Below are positions 47,352 through 58,800 of a DNA stretch of 64,000 nt, one piece after another. The translations under genes and the position numbers were made by a program. Below the pieces are notes generated by a model. It saw only the letters and a list, made by a program, of their open reading frames with translations, was not told where the DNA came from and made no database searches. The stretch comes from Ciona intestinalis (lineage: Eukaryota > Chordata > Ascidiacea > Phlebobranchia > Cionidae): the NCBI RefSeq assembly GCF_000224145.3, contig NC_020177.2:5291375-5355374 (forward strand). Reading direction: 5' to 3'. Position 1 is the stretch's first letter, and every line of letters starts with the position of its first letter.

Positions 47352-49514
47352 CTGAGAGTAAGAAAAATGCATTTACTATAGATTTAGCAGCATACTTTTT
47401 TATTTGCTAATTTTCCTAATTATTAACCCGTAGTTTTATAGTGTGTTTTAACGATTGTCGTTTTGTTGCTAATTTCCTTCTCTTTCTGTTTTTAATCGAT
47501 TTGAGCTTCGCTACCGCGTTTAAAAATCTAAATAAAACTTTTTGCCGTGTAACACATTTTGCATTTGTATATAGTTTAATAATACGCCTTCTTTTTTATT
47601 GATTAAATTATAGTACAATGAATGCAATAAATGATATAACTTAATGAAAGCAGTGTATGACTGTCTATTGTTGTCCAATATATAAAACGAGTTGAACATC
47701 CTGTTGGCCTATAAAATATAATGTTTTCAATTTTCGTGGAACCCGGTTTTATAGTGCTGATGGTTATCCGAGTTTCCAGTAACTATTCCACGAGTTAAAT
47801 CACATAGCCTACAAACTTTGCTTGTATTGCGTTTATACAATAATCTGTATAATGTATATTACTGACACGTATACCAATAGAATAACTGAAAGAAAAAAAA
47901 ACGCATAGACTCCTTAAAATAGTTAAGATAGTAAGTATAACGCCTATTAAAAACGCATAACATATCCTTTAAACCCGGTACTTTCGTCAAAGATATTGTC
48001 GTGTACTTGCTTACTTAAACGAGTTTTAATTACAATTAATCGGAAGATTTCAATGCGTATGGAGTCCATGTTTTTTTAATATTTACGTTTCGTATATTTT
48101 TTAGGAATATATTTATGATTTATATATTCCAGAATGTTTTATTAATATTTATCTTCTATTATTACGTAATAAACGTTACTTACTTTGTCGTGACAAACCG
48201 AACTGTGACGTCATCAAACAAAGGAGAAACAATATTTTCATATTTTCGAAATCTATATTAGCCAAACATATATCTGTAGCAATATTATGGCATGAGAAGT
48301 CTATTTAGGAATCATCTACTCTGGCCCAATCACTACAAAGTCTAACTGTATATAATACATTACCATGCTAAAGCTAATAATAGCTCTATAACGCAAAGCT
48401 AAAGCCAACGAAGTGTTTATTACCAAGGCACTAAAATGCAAAAACTGTCCGACTTTTTCCATCTAATCGAGTGCCTATCCTATAAGCCATTTCCCGGGTG
48501 AGCTCCTTGTGTTTTGTACTTGTTATTATGCTGTGGTAACTTTATAAGTATTACAACATATTAAAACTATCTTCGCTACTAAACTTTCAATATGAGAGCT
48601 ACACTTACAAAATAACTTTTACATTCATGTATGTGCTTACAATAAACATGTAGTTTAAATGTAACATGCAAGCCAACATAGTTTTAATACATTGTCTCCC
48701 TTAAAATATTAAACGAATTACTAGCACAACTGAACGTAATTGGAAACCGACGCTTACACATACATATAGAACCGCATCCGTTTATAAAAAGTAAATAAGC
48801 GATTCCAGTAAATTACTTGGTAAAAAAGGAACTTTTAACAATATAATACAAGGCATAGAGGAATTGTTGTATAGCCGACTGTTTCCTGTCCAGTGCAGTT
48901 TCATTCGTGGATGATTTTTGTTGTATAGTAGGATGGGGGAAGATGGGACAACTTTAGCACATAATAACGAAATATCCTGATCGTGTTTTAAACAATCAAC
49001 AACGGTCTATCGGAGCCGTGAGAATAAAGTTTTATAAAAAATCGTTAAATGTTTGTTTACTACAAAATTGGAGGATAAAATAGATTGAAAAGGTGTCCCA
49101 TCTTCCCCCACCCTACTATATATTCACCAATGTGATTAAAAACAACTCCGTTTCTTTGTTTCAGCACAGCCACACATAACTAGAATACAGATCGATTTCA
49201 AAACATACTTTGTTTACCCTTATTTTAAAATAGAAGAACTCATTGAATTTTTGCTGTATTGCAACTGTGGCCTACGACAGATACAGCCCTTTAAGTCGGT
49301 TTTGACTGGTCCGAGCTAACAGGTTCTATATTTTTTTAAATATTGCTTATTATTTTCTATACAGTACAGCTCTCTTTTTATTATTTTTTTGTGATAGTAT
49401 TTATTCGGCATCACTGGCCCTTGATGTTGTCCGCCCGGATTTTGACAAAATGACAGAGGTTGTTTGAGTGGCAAATTGTTGTGTTAAACTTTCAGCCGTC
49501 ACAACACCCATAGC
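47352..49514. other. Divergent promoter region
   Basis: The 5' ends of the tyrosinase-like gene (-) and the RPS6KC1-like gene (+) face away from each other across this region. The missing first exon of the former should be here. A MITE lies at 48926-49118. No other exon is seen. Confidence 0.5.
48926..49118. mobile_element. Palindromic MITE, near-complete copy
   Basis: Ends are TAGTAGGATGGGGGAAGATG and GTCCCATCTTCCCCCACCCT followed by ACTA. It lies about 400 bp upstream of the RPS6KC1-like start codon, in the opposite orientation to the copy at 14094. Confidence 0.9.
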
Positions 49515-52082
49515 ATGGACGCTCAAAAGCAAAATAACGTTACTTACCAAGTAGTATCGGCACAAAACCACAATGCAGGCTTTACTTTGTATAAAATATT
49601 AATTAAAGAATACAAAACGTCTGGTCCACTGGACCATGTAACCGAAAGTATTGTTTGGAAAAGATATAACGATTTCAAAACCCTTCATCATGAACTGTTT
49701 GTGCTGCATAGGGAACTGTATCTTCCAGGCCGATTCCCGTTTTTCGTGAAACCTAAGCTTTTTGGCCGTTTTGACCAAAAAGTGGTCGACGAACGAATGA
49801 AATGCGCGCAAGAATTGTTAGATTTTGCAAATCAACACAAAGCGTTGTATCGGTCGTCATCGTTTAAGCAATTCTTTGTCCACGCAAAACCGCTGGAAAA
49901 TGCAAGTGAGGTGAGAAAACTAAAAGAGAAACCAATCGCACCAAAAGTTTTGGAAACTGAGGTCAAAACTGAGGCTGAGGTTGGTGAAGTAAGGACGGCA
50001 TCAAGTTTGGCGTTAGACGCCGCTGATTTTATGATTTTTGACCCCTTTTCCCATCAAAATAACGATGAAAACATAGACGTGGCTGCTCAGAACGAATGGT
50101 GCGGCCTTGTGCAGAACTTTAATGATTTTGGGCCAAGTATGTTGCCTGTGACAACAAGTGGAACACCAGCGAATGAAGCAAAACCAGACCTACCTACAAT
50201 TGAAGATAGTTTCTCCCATATTGGGGTAACATCAACCCCAGTAAAGGACCCCACCCCCCATGAGAGACTACATCATAAACAGACCAACCCTCGCTCCAAT
50301 GGAGTCCGTTGTACCTCTGATGTTTCAACGGAGAAAGAAATCATTTTGAAGCCGAAAATAACGAGAACTAGCAGTATAGAAATAGCAAGAGACGAGCATC
50401 GTAAGTCGTCCAAAGCGAGAGCGTATCTGAACAAAGTGCGGGAAAGTTTGCCGGATATATTTGACGACAAAACTGATGACCGTGATACGAGTGTTCCTCA
50501 TAGACACACTTCGAACAATTTCCGTAAAATTGCGAGCGCGTACGAGTTGCGACCAGAAACTAATAAATCGAATGAAACTTCGAAAAGTTTCATGGATTTA
50601 AAACGATTTTTTACAGATTCCGATTCAGAAAAAATTGAGCGAATTCCATCGTGTCGACATTCGTCTGCTGATTTGTTGAATTATAAAGTTTTGGGTTTGA
50701 CGGGAGACGTTATACTTGTAATAGATGTTGAAACAAACATGACGTATGCCATGAAAGTAATCCTTAAGTCAAGCAGGAAGAATTATCGTGTTCGAAAAGC
50801 TGTGATACCAACTAATGTACCTTACATGGTTCGACTGCATCGGTATTTTAGTTTAGAGAACTGTATTTGTTTAATATTGGAGTATGCTGAGGGGGGAAGG
50901 TTATGGGATCAGTTGGCATCGTATAGTGTTCCTTGTGAGGAAGAAGATCAATGTCCGGATGTTAGGACTAAAGATGAGGAGCAACCTCCCACTGAAGATG
51001 CAGGAAATAATGAAACTGCGAAAGAAAACGAAGATAAAGTTCCGGAAGAGGTTTTGGAGGAAGATTTAGAAGAGGAAGGGAAGAAAGATGTCGTTGGGAG
51101 CAAATCGCTTCCGGAGGTAAGTTCTCGGATGTTTACTATCGATAGCGTGAGTTTAAGTGATGAAGAATCCGGGTCCTCCGATGAGGTGGAGCAAGAAGAT
51201 AACGCTTTCCTCCTCAGTGAGCAGGATTTATCTTTAGTTGCGATGCAGAACGATCCATCGTGTAATCGGAGTCCCTCGTTGTTAAGGATTCGCGCGGATA
51301 CTTCGTCTCCGTGTTTATCCAACACTAGTAGCGTGGATGAAGGAGTTTGTAATATAAAGAAAGATACGACCGATGTTGATGAGCACGGGATCTCAACTGC
51401 AGATGCGAGCGTGATATTTTCGAGGTCGAACTCGGCTGCGATGTTCGAGTTAAAAGATGAGGAAGATCATAAGATGGAGAAAACACAAGATGAGGTTGGA
51501 GAGAGATCACCGTTTGATGTTTTCAGGAGGATGGAGTCCTCAGTGAGGAAGATTTATCGAATCCCGGAGTCTGTGACGAAACAATGGAGTGCTGAGGTCA
51601 TCGTTGCCATAGGGACACTACATTCGGTCGGGATACTCTGTCGGAACCTCAACCCTAATAATATTCTGCTGAGTAATGATGGTAGAATACGACTCAGCTA
51701 CTTTGGGAAGTGGAAACACGTTGAAAGATCGCCAGGGTTCTTGGAAAAATATTCCGAATATTCTGCTCCGGAAATTACGAGCGTTATTTATAAAAAAACA
51801 GAGGCATGTGATTGGTGGAGCCTTGGTGCGATTATCTATGAACTCATTGTCGGTAAATCATTATTAGAAGCCCACCCATTTGGTATCGGCTCCCATGTTA
51901 CGCTACACTTTCCCGCTTTTGTATCGGATGAAGCAAAGTCCCTGCTACAAGGGCTGCTGCAGTTTTATCCAACGGAGAGGTTGGGGTACGGGGTTCGAGG
52001 CCTCGATGAGATAATGTGCCATCCATTTTACCATGGGGTGGATTGGAACAAACTGGTTGAGGATTATCGTAAATCACAGTAG
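49515..52082 (+). CDS. RPS6KC1: RPS6KC1-like PX-domain pseudokinase, intronless
   Basis: RPS6KC1 (RPK118) binds PI3P and sphingosine kinase on early endosomes. One uninterrupted 855-residue frame. A PX domain at about residues 10-125 has WKRYNDFKTLHHEL and FFVKPKLFGRFDQKVV. The middle (130-390) is disordered, and I see no MIT domain, which human RPS6KC1 has. The kinase N-lobe begins near residue 385 (YKVLGLTGDVILVI, Lys414 in YAMKV, EYAEGGRLWDQL). An acidic insert follows. The C-lobe from about 670 has the catalytic-loop motif as CRNLNPNNILL (Asn711 replaces the aspartate), the DFG position as SYFG (Tyr729), then EACDWWSLGAIIYEL and LLQFYPTERLGYG. The match to human C-lobe text is strong. Loss of both key aspartates predicts no phosphotransfer. 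It may be a retrocopy or a parent gene that lost its introns. Confidence 0.88.
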   Translation: MDAQKQNNVTYQVVSAQNHNAGFTLYKILIKEYKTSGPLDHVTESIVWKRYNDFKTLHHELFVLHRELYLPGRFPFFVKPKLFGRFDQKVVDERMKCAQELLDFANQHKALYRSSSFKQFFVHAKPLENASEVRKLKEKPIAPKVLETEVKTEAEVGEVRTASSLALDAADFMIFDPFSHQNNDENIDVAAQNEWCGLVQNFNDFGPSMLPVTTSGTPANEAKPDLPTIEDSFSHIGVTSTPVKDPTPHERLHHKQTNPRSNGVRCTSDVSTEKEIILKPKITRTSSIEIARDEHRKSSKARAYLNKVRESLPDIFDDKTDDRDTSVPHRHTSNNFRKIASAYELRPETNKSNETSKSFMDLKRFFTDSDSEKIERIPSCRHSSADLLNYKVLGLTGDVILVIDVETNMTYAMKVILKSSRKNYRVRKAVIPTNVPYMVRLHRYFSLENCICLILEYAEGGRLWDQLASYSVPCEEEDQCPDVRTKDEEQPPTEDAGNNETAKENEDKVPEEVLEEDLEEEGKKDVVGSKSLPEVSSRMFTIDSVSLSDEESGSSDEVEQEDNAFLLSEQDLSLVAMQNDPSCNRSPSLLRIRADTSSPCLSNTSSVDEGVCNIKKDTTDVDEHGISTADASVIFSRSNSAAMFELKDEEDHKMEKTQDEVGERSPFDVFRRMESSVRKIYRIPESVTKQWSAEVIVAIGTLHSVGILCRNLNPNNILLSNDGRIRLSYFGKWKHVERSPGFLEKYSEYSAPEITSVIYKKTEACDWWSLGAIIYELIVGKSLLEAHPFGIGSHVTLHFPAFVSDEAKSLLQGLLQFYPTERLGYGVRGLDEIMCHPFYHGVDWNKLVEDYRKSQ

Positions 52083-52844
52083 CTAGGTGCTTGTACCAGG
52101 GGTGCGTTCATTTATTCTTCACATGTAGTGCAATAACTGAAGCATTTGTTTTGCTGTTTATCCCTGTATTGTTTATATTGCCCTGAGTCAAAATATTTGT
52201 CTAGAATTTTTTCAACTGTTTTAGTGGAACATCCAAGGGGTATAACATGTTGTTTGTATCTTAATAATAAATATTGTTCTAAAATTCTTTATTGTTTAAT
52301 AAGTTGGTATATGCCACACAGTATAATGTTTCTATGAGAAAATGTTTTGCATATTTTTTATTGTTCAAAAAGTTTGTAAATGTTGGTCAGTATAATGTTG
52401 TTTCAATGTTTGCGTTACAGCTTATCTTACTTCAGTATAAACGAACAAGTTTGTCCTATTTTAGTATTGAATGAGTAAAATATAGATAAAATTATTGCGA
52501 AGATTTTATGTTTTTGAACTTTTATTATGTCCATATTTCCAGGACTGCCAGTGTTATTTATTTCTATGTTTTATTTGCATTACTAAAAAATTTGTGCCGC
52601 ACTGCTATCAAATTTCTGCATTTTGTCAAAGTTTTCAACATGAAATATAAGATCTTTATATCACAAATGATATCAAGTAACTTCCAGCATCCCCCAATTA
52701 CTTCACAAACTCAATACAAGCCCCCACTTTATACGGGTTATAATAGAAGTATAATGGTGATGGTACTTGGTGGTGCGTTCAATGGTAGAATTAACACTTA
52801 ACTATTTATTTTTTTTAGAACTAAAGTAATATGTTTGATACATA
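52083..52844. other. 3' UTR and spacer
   Basis: AT-rich. An ATAATAAATA string near 52263 is a possible poly(A) signal. The next gene starts only 762 bp after the stop. No other exon is seen. Confidence 0.5.
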
Positions 52845-55800
52845 ATGATTAACTTAAAAGCTGAGTTGCTGAAGAAACAACACGAATATAAAGACAAGAA
52901 TAATTCCAAAGGTGAATGTATACCTTATATTATGTATGATTAACGTGTTTTATAAATTACTTAACTCTACAAAAAAGTGTTTTCGATTAAAATTATGTTA
53001 TAGGTTACATTATATTATTACAGGGGTGCGTTCGATAAGAATGAACCTGCAAGTGGTTTGTATATTACTACTTTGTATTTAATACACCTTTATTATAAAT
53101 GGCTCCTAACTGTACTTGGTAATGGCATTGGGTAGATGAATTTGTTTTTGAATACAAATTTAGAATTATCTCATGTTATAGGGTGCGGTATATTTAAAAT
53201 AAACAAACAAAATGTTTTTTAATGTGAGTGTTTTATATTTAGAGCCATTAAACCTCATATTTAATATAAAAATTATTTTATCTAGAAATTCCTAAACCAC
53301 TTCCATGGAAAAAGAACAAAGAGAAAGAGGAGAAGAGCAAAAGAGTGGGAGTGAGTAACAAAGGAGTGGAAGATAGAAACAATCGAGATCTTGCTCATGA
53401 GGAGGAAAATAATAAACTTAACAAAGTGCAGTAAGTTGCTGTAATATAAAAGGTTGACTTATGTTCTTGCGAGGGTGAAATAATAATAACACCAATATGT
53501 AGTTATATTCAGTTATATCAACTGTCGTTTTGCTGTTAATACCTTTCTCTTTGTTTTTTAAATATTTTTTGTCATCGTATTTTAAGAGATAATACAAATC
53601 ATGTCATTCAGATCAATCTTAGAAGCAAAGACACGAATGTACGAAAAGTTGACGTCGGGTGAAATAATCCCAGATAAAGATGACGCACAGGTTTGTATGT
53701 GTAAGCTAACATAGGTGGCAAACTATAAACACAGGGAGGCAGGGATGGTTAGACACAATCCTGTGAAACAAATCTAACTTATTGGATGTAATGTTTACTG
53801 ATTAATGCAGTATAGAAATTTCTAGGGTTGACCTGCCCACCCTGCCACCCCAGGTTTGGCGCCTATGGTTTCTATGTTTAATATATGATGTTTATGTTGG
53901 TGTTCATCAGATGTTTATGGTGGATTTCGAACAAAAGTCGATTGATGCTTGGAGGAATAAAGCGGAGAAAGGTTTGTGATGTCGTAATAGTTATTGTGAC
54001 ATTTGATTGACAGGTGGTGTTTGATTGACAAGTTGTGTTTGATTGACAGGTTGTGTTTAATTGACAGCTAACTTTGATTGACAGGTGAATCATCGAAACC
54101 TGATGTTAAGGTGAAAGTGACGAATGAAGTTCAAAAAGTTATCGATAAAGCAAAGGATGAATGGTTTGTATGATTGGGCTGTTAGGTGTCTATAGAAACA
54201 AGCAGAGCCAAAGTATATTGCATTCACCACATTAATCATTGAGGTTCCCTATGTTTGACAACAATGAGTGTAACTGTATTTTAACAATGTCACCCCAGAT
54301 TTTACCCTGCTGTTAGGTGTCTATACAAACAAGCAGAGCCAAAGTATATTGCATTCACCACATGAATCAATCAGGTTTCCTACGTGTTAACAATGTCATT
54401 CCAGATTTTGCTGCAAAAAGTTCAAAATAACATTACACACATAGCTGCATACAATGTGTTTACAATTTGGATTCTAACCCCAATACACACAGGGTGGAAT
54501 ACGTGGATAGTTTGGGCCGAACACGAACCTGTAAGGAATCGGAGCTTCATCTTCTGCAGAAGATTGATAAGAAACTTGACGGCAAGGTTTGAATATTTGG
54601 ATGTGTGAGAATATGGCCATGGATGTGACATAGTGGTTACACTGGTTAGCACACCTTCAACCCACAAGTTGCAATTGCCAATAAGTGCCTTGCCCAAGGT
54701 CACACATGTCAATAGGGATGCACATTACAGAATTTCGAATCCATGAGATTCGAATCCATGAGATTCGAATCCATGAGATTCGAATCCTTTTGTATTCGAA
54801 TCTAATTACGGGATTCGGTATTCTGTTTAATGACGTCATTACACGTCATCTCATATACTACAATAACAATTTTTGAAACTTATTAATTTTGAAAAAAAAT
54901 ATTTTTGTGTTTGTGGGACTTTCGAGAGTAAACGTTTCGTAACGTCTTTTCATAGCCTGCTATACGTTTCATGACGCAAAAACCACCCAATAGTACAATT
55001 TTTGATCATTTTACAACTCAAGATCCAACAAGGCTGTTATGAAAGGGTCAATAAACTGACTTTTGTGGGTAAAATTTTTTTTCCTATAAATATAAAAAGA
55101 TTCGAAATTCTAGATTCGGAATTCTAGATTCGAATTAAAGTATTCTAGGATATCCTAGAATACCTAATTATTCTGTAATGTGCATCCCTACATGTCAATG
55201 GTAGCAGCGTCGGGCCCTAACTCTATGTTTACAATATGAGTGCTCTAACCTTTACAACCAATAAGTTAGATTTGTTTCACAGGCTTGTGTGTCTAACTAT
55301 CTCTGCTTTTATAAAATGCCTGTACACGTGTACCTGTGCCACTAGTTTGACTTGTATATCTATTTTAATAGTTTATGTCACGTCACTATTTTGATGGTTC
55401 ATGCTTGGCAGGGAGCATCAGGTCGTACTTTGATGTCGGAGGACATGAGGAGGGAGGAGGAGAGAGAACAATGGGAGGAAGAGGAGAGGAGCAAGATGGA
55501 GGAAGGTCCTCTTCATTATGAGAATTTAAGGGATGGAGGTAATTATGTGGTTGTTATGTCATAATGTGAGGTTGTTATGTCATAATGCTTATACAGTGGT
55601 CACATTGAATTCACTTTTTTTATCATTGTAAGTTATCATTATATATACCTCATGCCTAAGACAGCATACTGTTTAGGGATGTGCCGAGCCGAGCCCGAAC
55701 TCAAAAGCTCGTGCCCGAGCGTCTCCTTTTTTGACGCTCGGCGCTCGCCAGAAAACTGGGCCGAGCGCCGAGCCTTATGCTATAATGTTGCACGCGAGAG

Positions 55801-58800
55801 CGAAAAATATTAAAAATGAAAAAAGTGAAGCTACTAAGAGATAACGAGACTAGTCAGCGTAGCTTTCTCCTTAATTATTTTTCGTTCGTTGTGAATTTGC
55901 TCTCTCGCAAGTAACGAATCGCAACGTCAGCAAATTTGCCCGTATCGAATTACAGCAGGTGTCGAATTACACGAGCGCCCAATGTTTTCGTATCAGATTT
56001 TAAATAAAAAGCCAAAAACTCTTAAACTTTTTTATAATGAAATATTATAAATTGCTGCAACCACGGTTTTGCAACCACAGGGTTTTGCAACCTCTAAGCC
56101 ACCTTTACCGCAGACACGCACGCAGCCAGAAAGTGCTAAGACGNNNNNNNNNNNNNNNNNNNNNNNNNNNNNNNNNNNNNNNNNNNNNNNNNNNNNNNNN
56201 NNNNNNNNNNNNNNNNNNNNNNNNNNNNNNNNNNNNNNNNNNNNNNNNNNNNNNNNNNNNNNNNNNNNNNNNNNNNNNNNNNNNNNNNNNNNNNNNNNNN
56301 NNNNNNNNNNNNNNNNNNNNNNNNNNNNNNNNNNNNNNNNNNNNNNNNNNNNNNNNNNNNNNNNNNNNNNNNNNNNNNNNNNNNNNNNNNNNNNNNNNNN
56401 NNNNNNNNNNNNNNNNNNNNNNNNNNNNNNNNNNNNNNNNNNNNNNNNNNNNNNNNNNNNNNNNNNNNNNNNNNNNNNNNNNNNNNNNNNNNNNNNNNNN
56501 NNNNNNNNNNNNNNNNNNNNNNNNNNNNNNNNNNNNNNNNNNNNNNNNNNNNNNNNNNNNNNNNNNNNNNNNNNNNNNNNNNNNNNNNNNNACTGATAGC
56601 GTCGCTCCTCGCTCTTATATTTGCACCAATTAAAATTCACATAATCGCGATTTACCTGCATTTAAACTAATCATCAGAAACAAAAATTATACACAAACTA
56701 CAGATCGTATGGAAGCGAATAAAACACGATTGTTTTCCAACAATCTCGTTTGTGATGTAACGATAGTAAAGGTTTATTCTGACGTAAATAATCGTTACAT
56801 TATCCAAGATGAACATGCGTAGAAACTTGCTAGTTGTGCCACTGGCTGTAACAGTTATAAATAATTGTTTAATTAAATATTTTTTGTATGAATTTTACAT
56901 TTTGCAACAGTAGGAATTATGAAAAGCGAGACGCGTCTTTAACCGCAAACCACGTGTTCTGTATTATTTTGATTAGCGGCGCTTTTCGGCTGAATAGGAA
57001 CGCATTCTCGTACGCCTTTCTCCTTGATGACGTCATAGGTGCTCGGGCTCGGGCTCGTGCCGAGCTTTTCGTTAAAGCTCGGCGCTCGGCGAACCCGAGC
57101 TTTTTCAACTTCAGCACATCCCTAATACTGTTGGTAAAGATGCTGTAACTATCAGTTCAACTGCCTGTTAATATAAAAAGTACCTTGGCACTTATTTCCA
57201 GGGACATAGAAAATTATTATCAGGGGCATAGAAACCTGTTGTTAGGTATCTATTCAAACAAGCTGAGCAAAAAACACGCAACCATTGCTTGAATATATTA
57301 ACTAAATATTGCCAGCGATTGAACCATATTTGCCACCTAGAGGTTCGTGAGTTGGGCGTTGGTTATTATTCGTTCTCGGGCGATGCTGGGATGCGGGAGG
57401 AGCAGATGAGGAGGCTGGGGAGGATGAGGGAGGAGACGGAGGAGATGAAGAGGAGGAATAAAGAGAAGAAGGAGAAACAAAAGGTGGGGGTGTTTATGGG
57501 GTATAGAGTTTAGGTCAGAGTTGCTCATTACCCCAACATTGTATATGCACATTCTATTCTATATGGGTGAGGTCCTACCTCCTACAGTGAGGCACGCCAT
57601 GGGACCTGGGATTTAGACCAGAGTTGGCCCATTACCCCAACATTGTATATGCACATTCTATTCTATATGGGTGAGGTCCTACAGTGAGGCACGCCATGGA
57701 ACCTGGGGTTTAAGCCAAAGTTGGCCCATTGCCCAAGGTTTTTTTGACTAATGACATCACTATGGTCATTATTACAGAGTGCACTGGAAACTCGATTGGA
57801 AAAAGTTCGTCAAAGAAGAGTGAAGAAATTGTTGGATCAAGGCAGGGAAATCCCCCAATCTTTGAAGGAGCCAGTCAAACTAGAACGAGAGGTGGGTCGT
57901 TTACGCAAACTTATCTTGCGTTAAAAATATTTCTGTTGCCTTTGCCATAATGTCACCCCTGTTTCAAAATACCAGCTTTCCTGGTGTCTGTTATTGCATG
58001 TTGCAGCTATTGTATACGTTGCGTGTTTATTTTCTTTCAATTCGTTATGTTTGTTATAATTAGTTACAACTTTTGTTATATTTTATTACAACTTGTTTTT
58101 TTGTTATAATTGATTATTTCAGTATAAGTTATTGATATCATATTGTGGGTGCAAAAACATGGGACATGATTTGAATTCTTACTTAGGTTAAAAATATTAT
58201 TATTGTATCAAAATTACCCTGCTAGCATGAGTATGTTATACATGATTAAAATAATCCATAAAACATTGAAAATGATTTGAAATATCCCACCAACCTCCAG
58301 GTTGAAGAGGAGGAACCAGCAGCTCCTGTTGAGGAAGATGTTGCCGTGGTAACAACATCCGGAACAAGGGAGTGGGATGAAGGAAAAGGTGGGTTGGGGG
58401 TGATGGTGGGTGATGGGAAGTTAAGCCCCAATCCAAAGCCACAAGCCTAAAATGATTAAAAGCGACAAGCCTATTGTAATGTTTACTGATAAATGCAGAA
58501 CAATCTAGGGTCGGCCTGCCTACCCTGCTACCCCAGGTTTGGTGCCTATATTTATATTCCATGTTTGATTGACAGGTGACGTTTGGTGCCTATATTTATA
58601 TTCCATATTTGATTGACAGGTGATGTTTGGAGCCCCGCCCAACCCAAGAAACCACCAACAAATTGGAAAGATCCTCGCGAGGAAAGACTCGATGAATTTG
58701 CTCCTCCTTCATCTTACTTCCAAGGAGCAAAGAGGAAAAACAATCATCCTGGTCCTCTTGGACCCCCTGGTCCTCCAGGTCATTCTGAATCAAAACATCC

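Noticed and set aside
54384-54712. Open frames on both strands around 54.4-54.7 kb
   Set aside because: They overlap CCDC174 exon 54493-54586 and its intron duplication in wrong frames.
58561-58619. First TTGATTGACAG acceptor before CCDC174 exon 11
   Set aside because: Using it introduces a stop before the conserved VWSPAQPKK segment; the second copy at 58618-58619 is productive.
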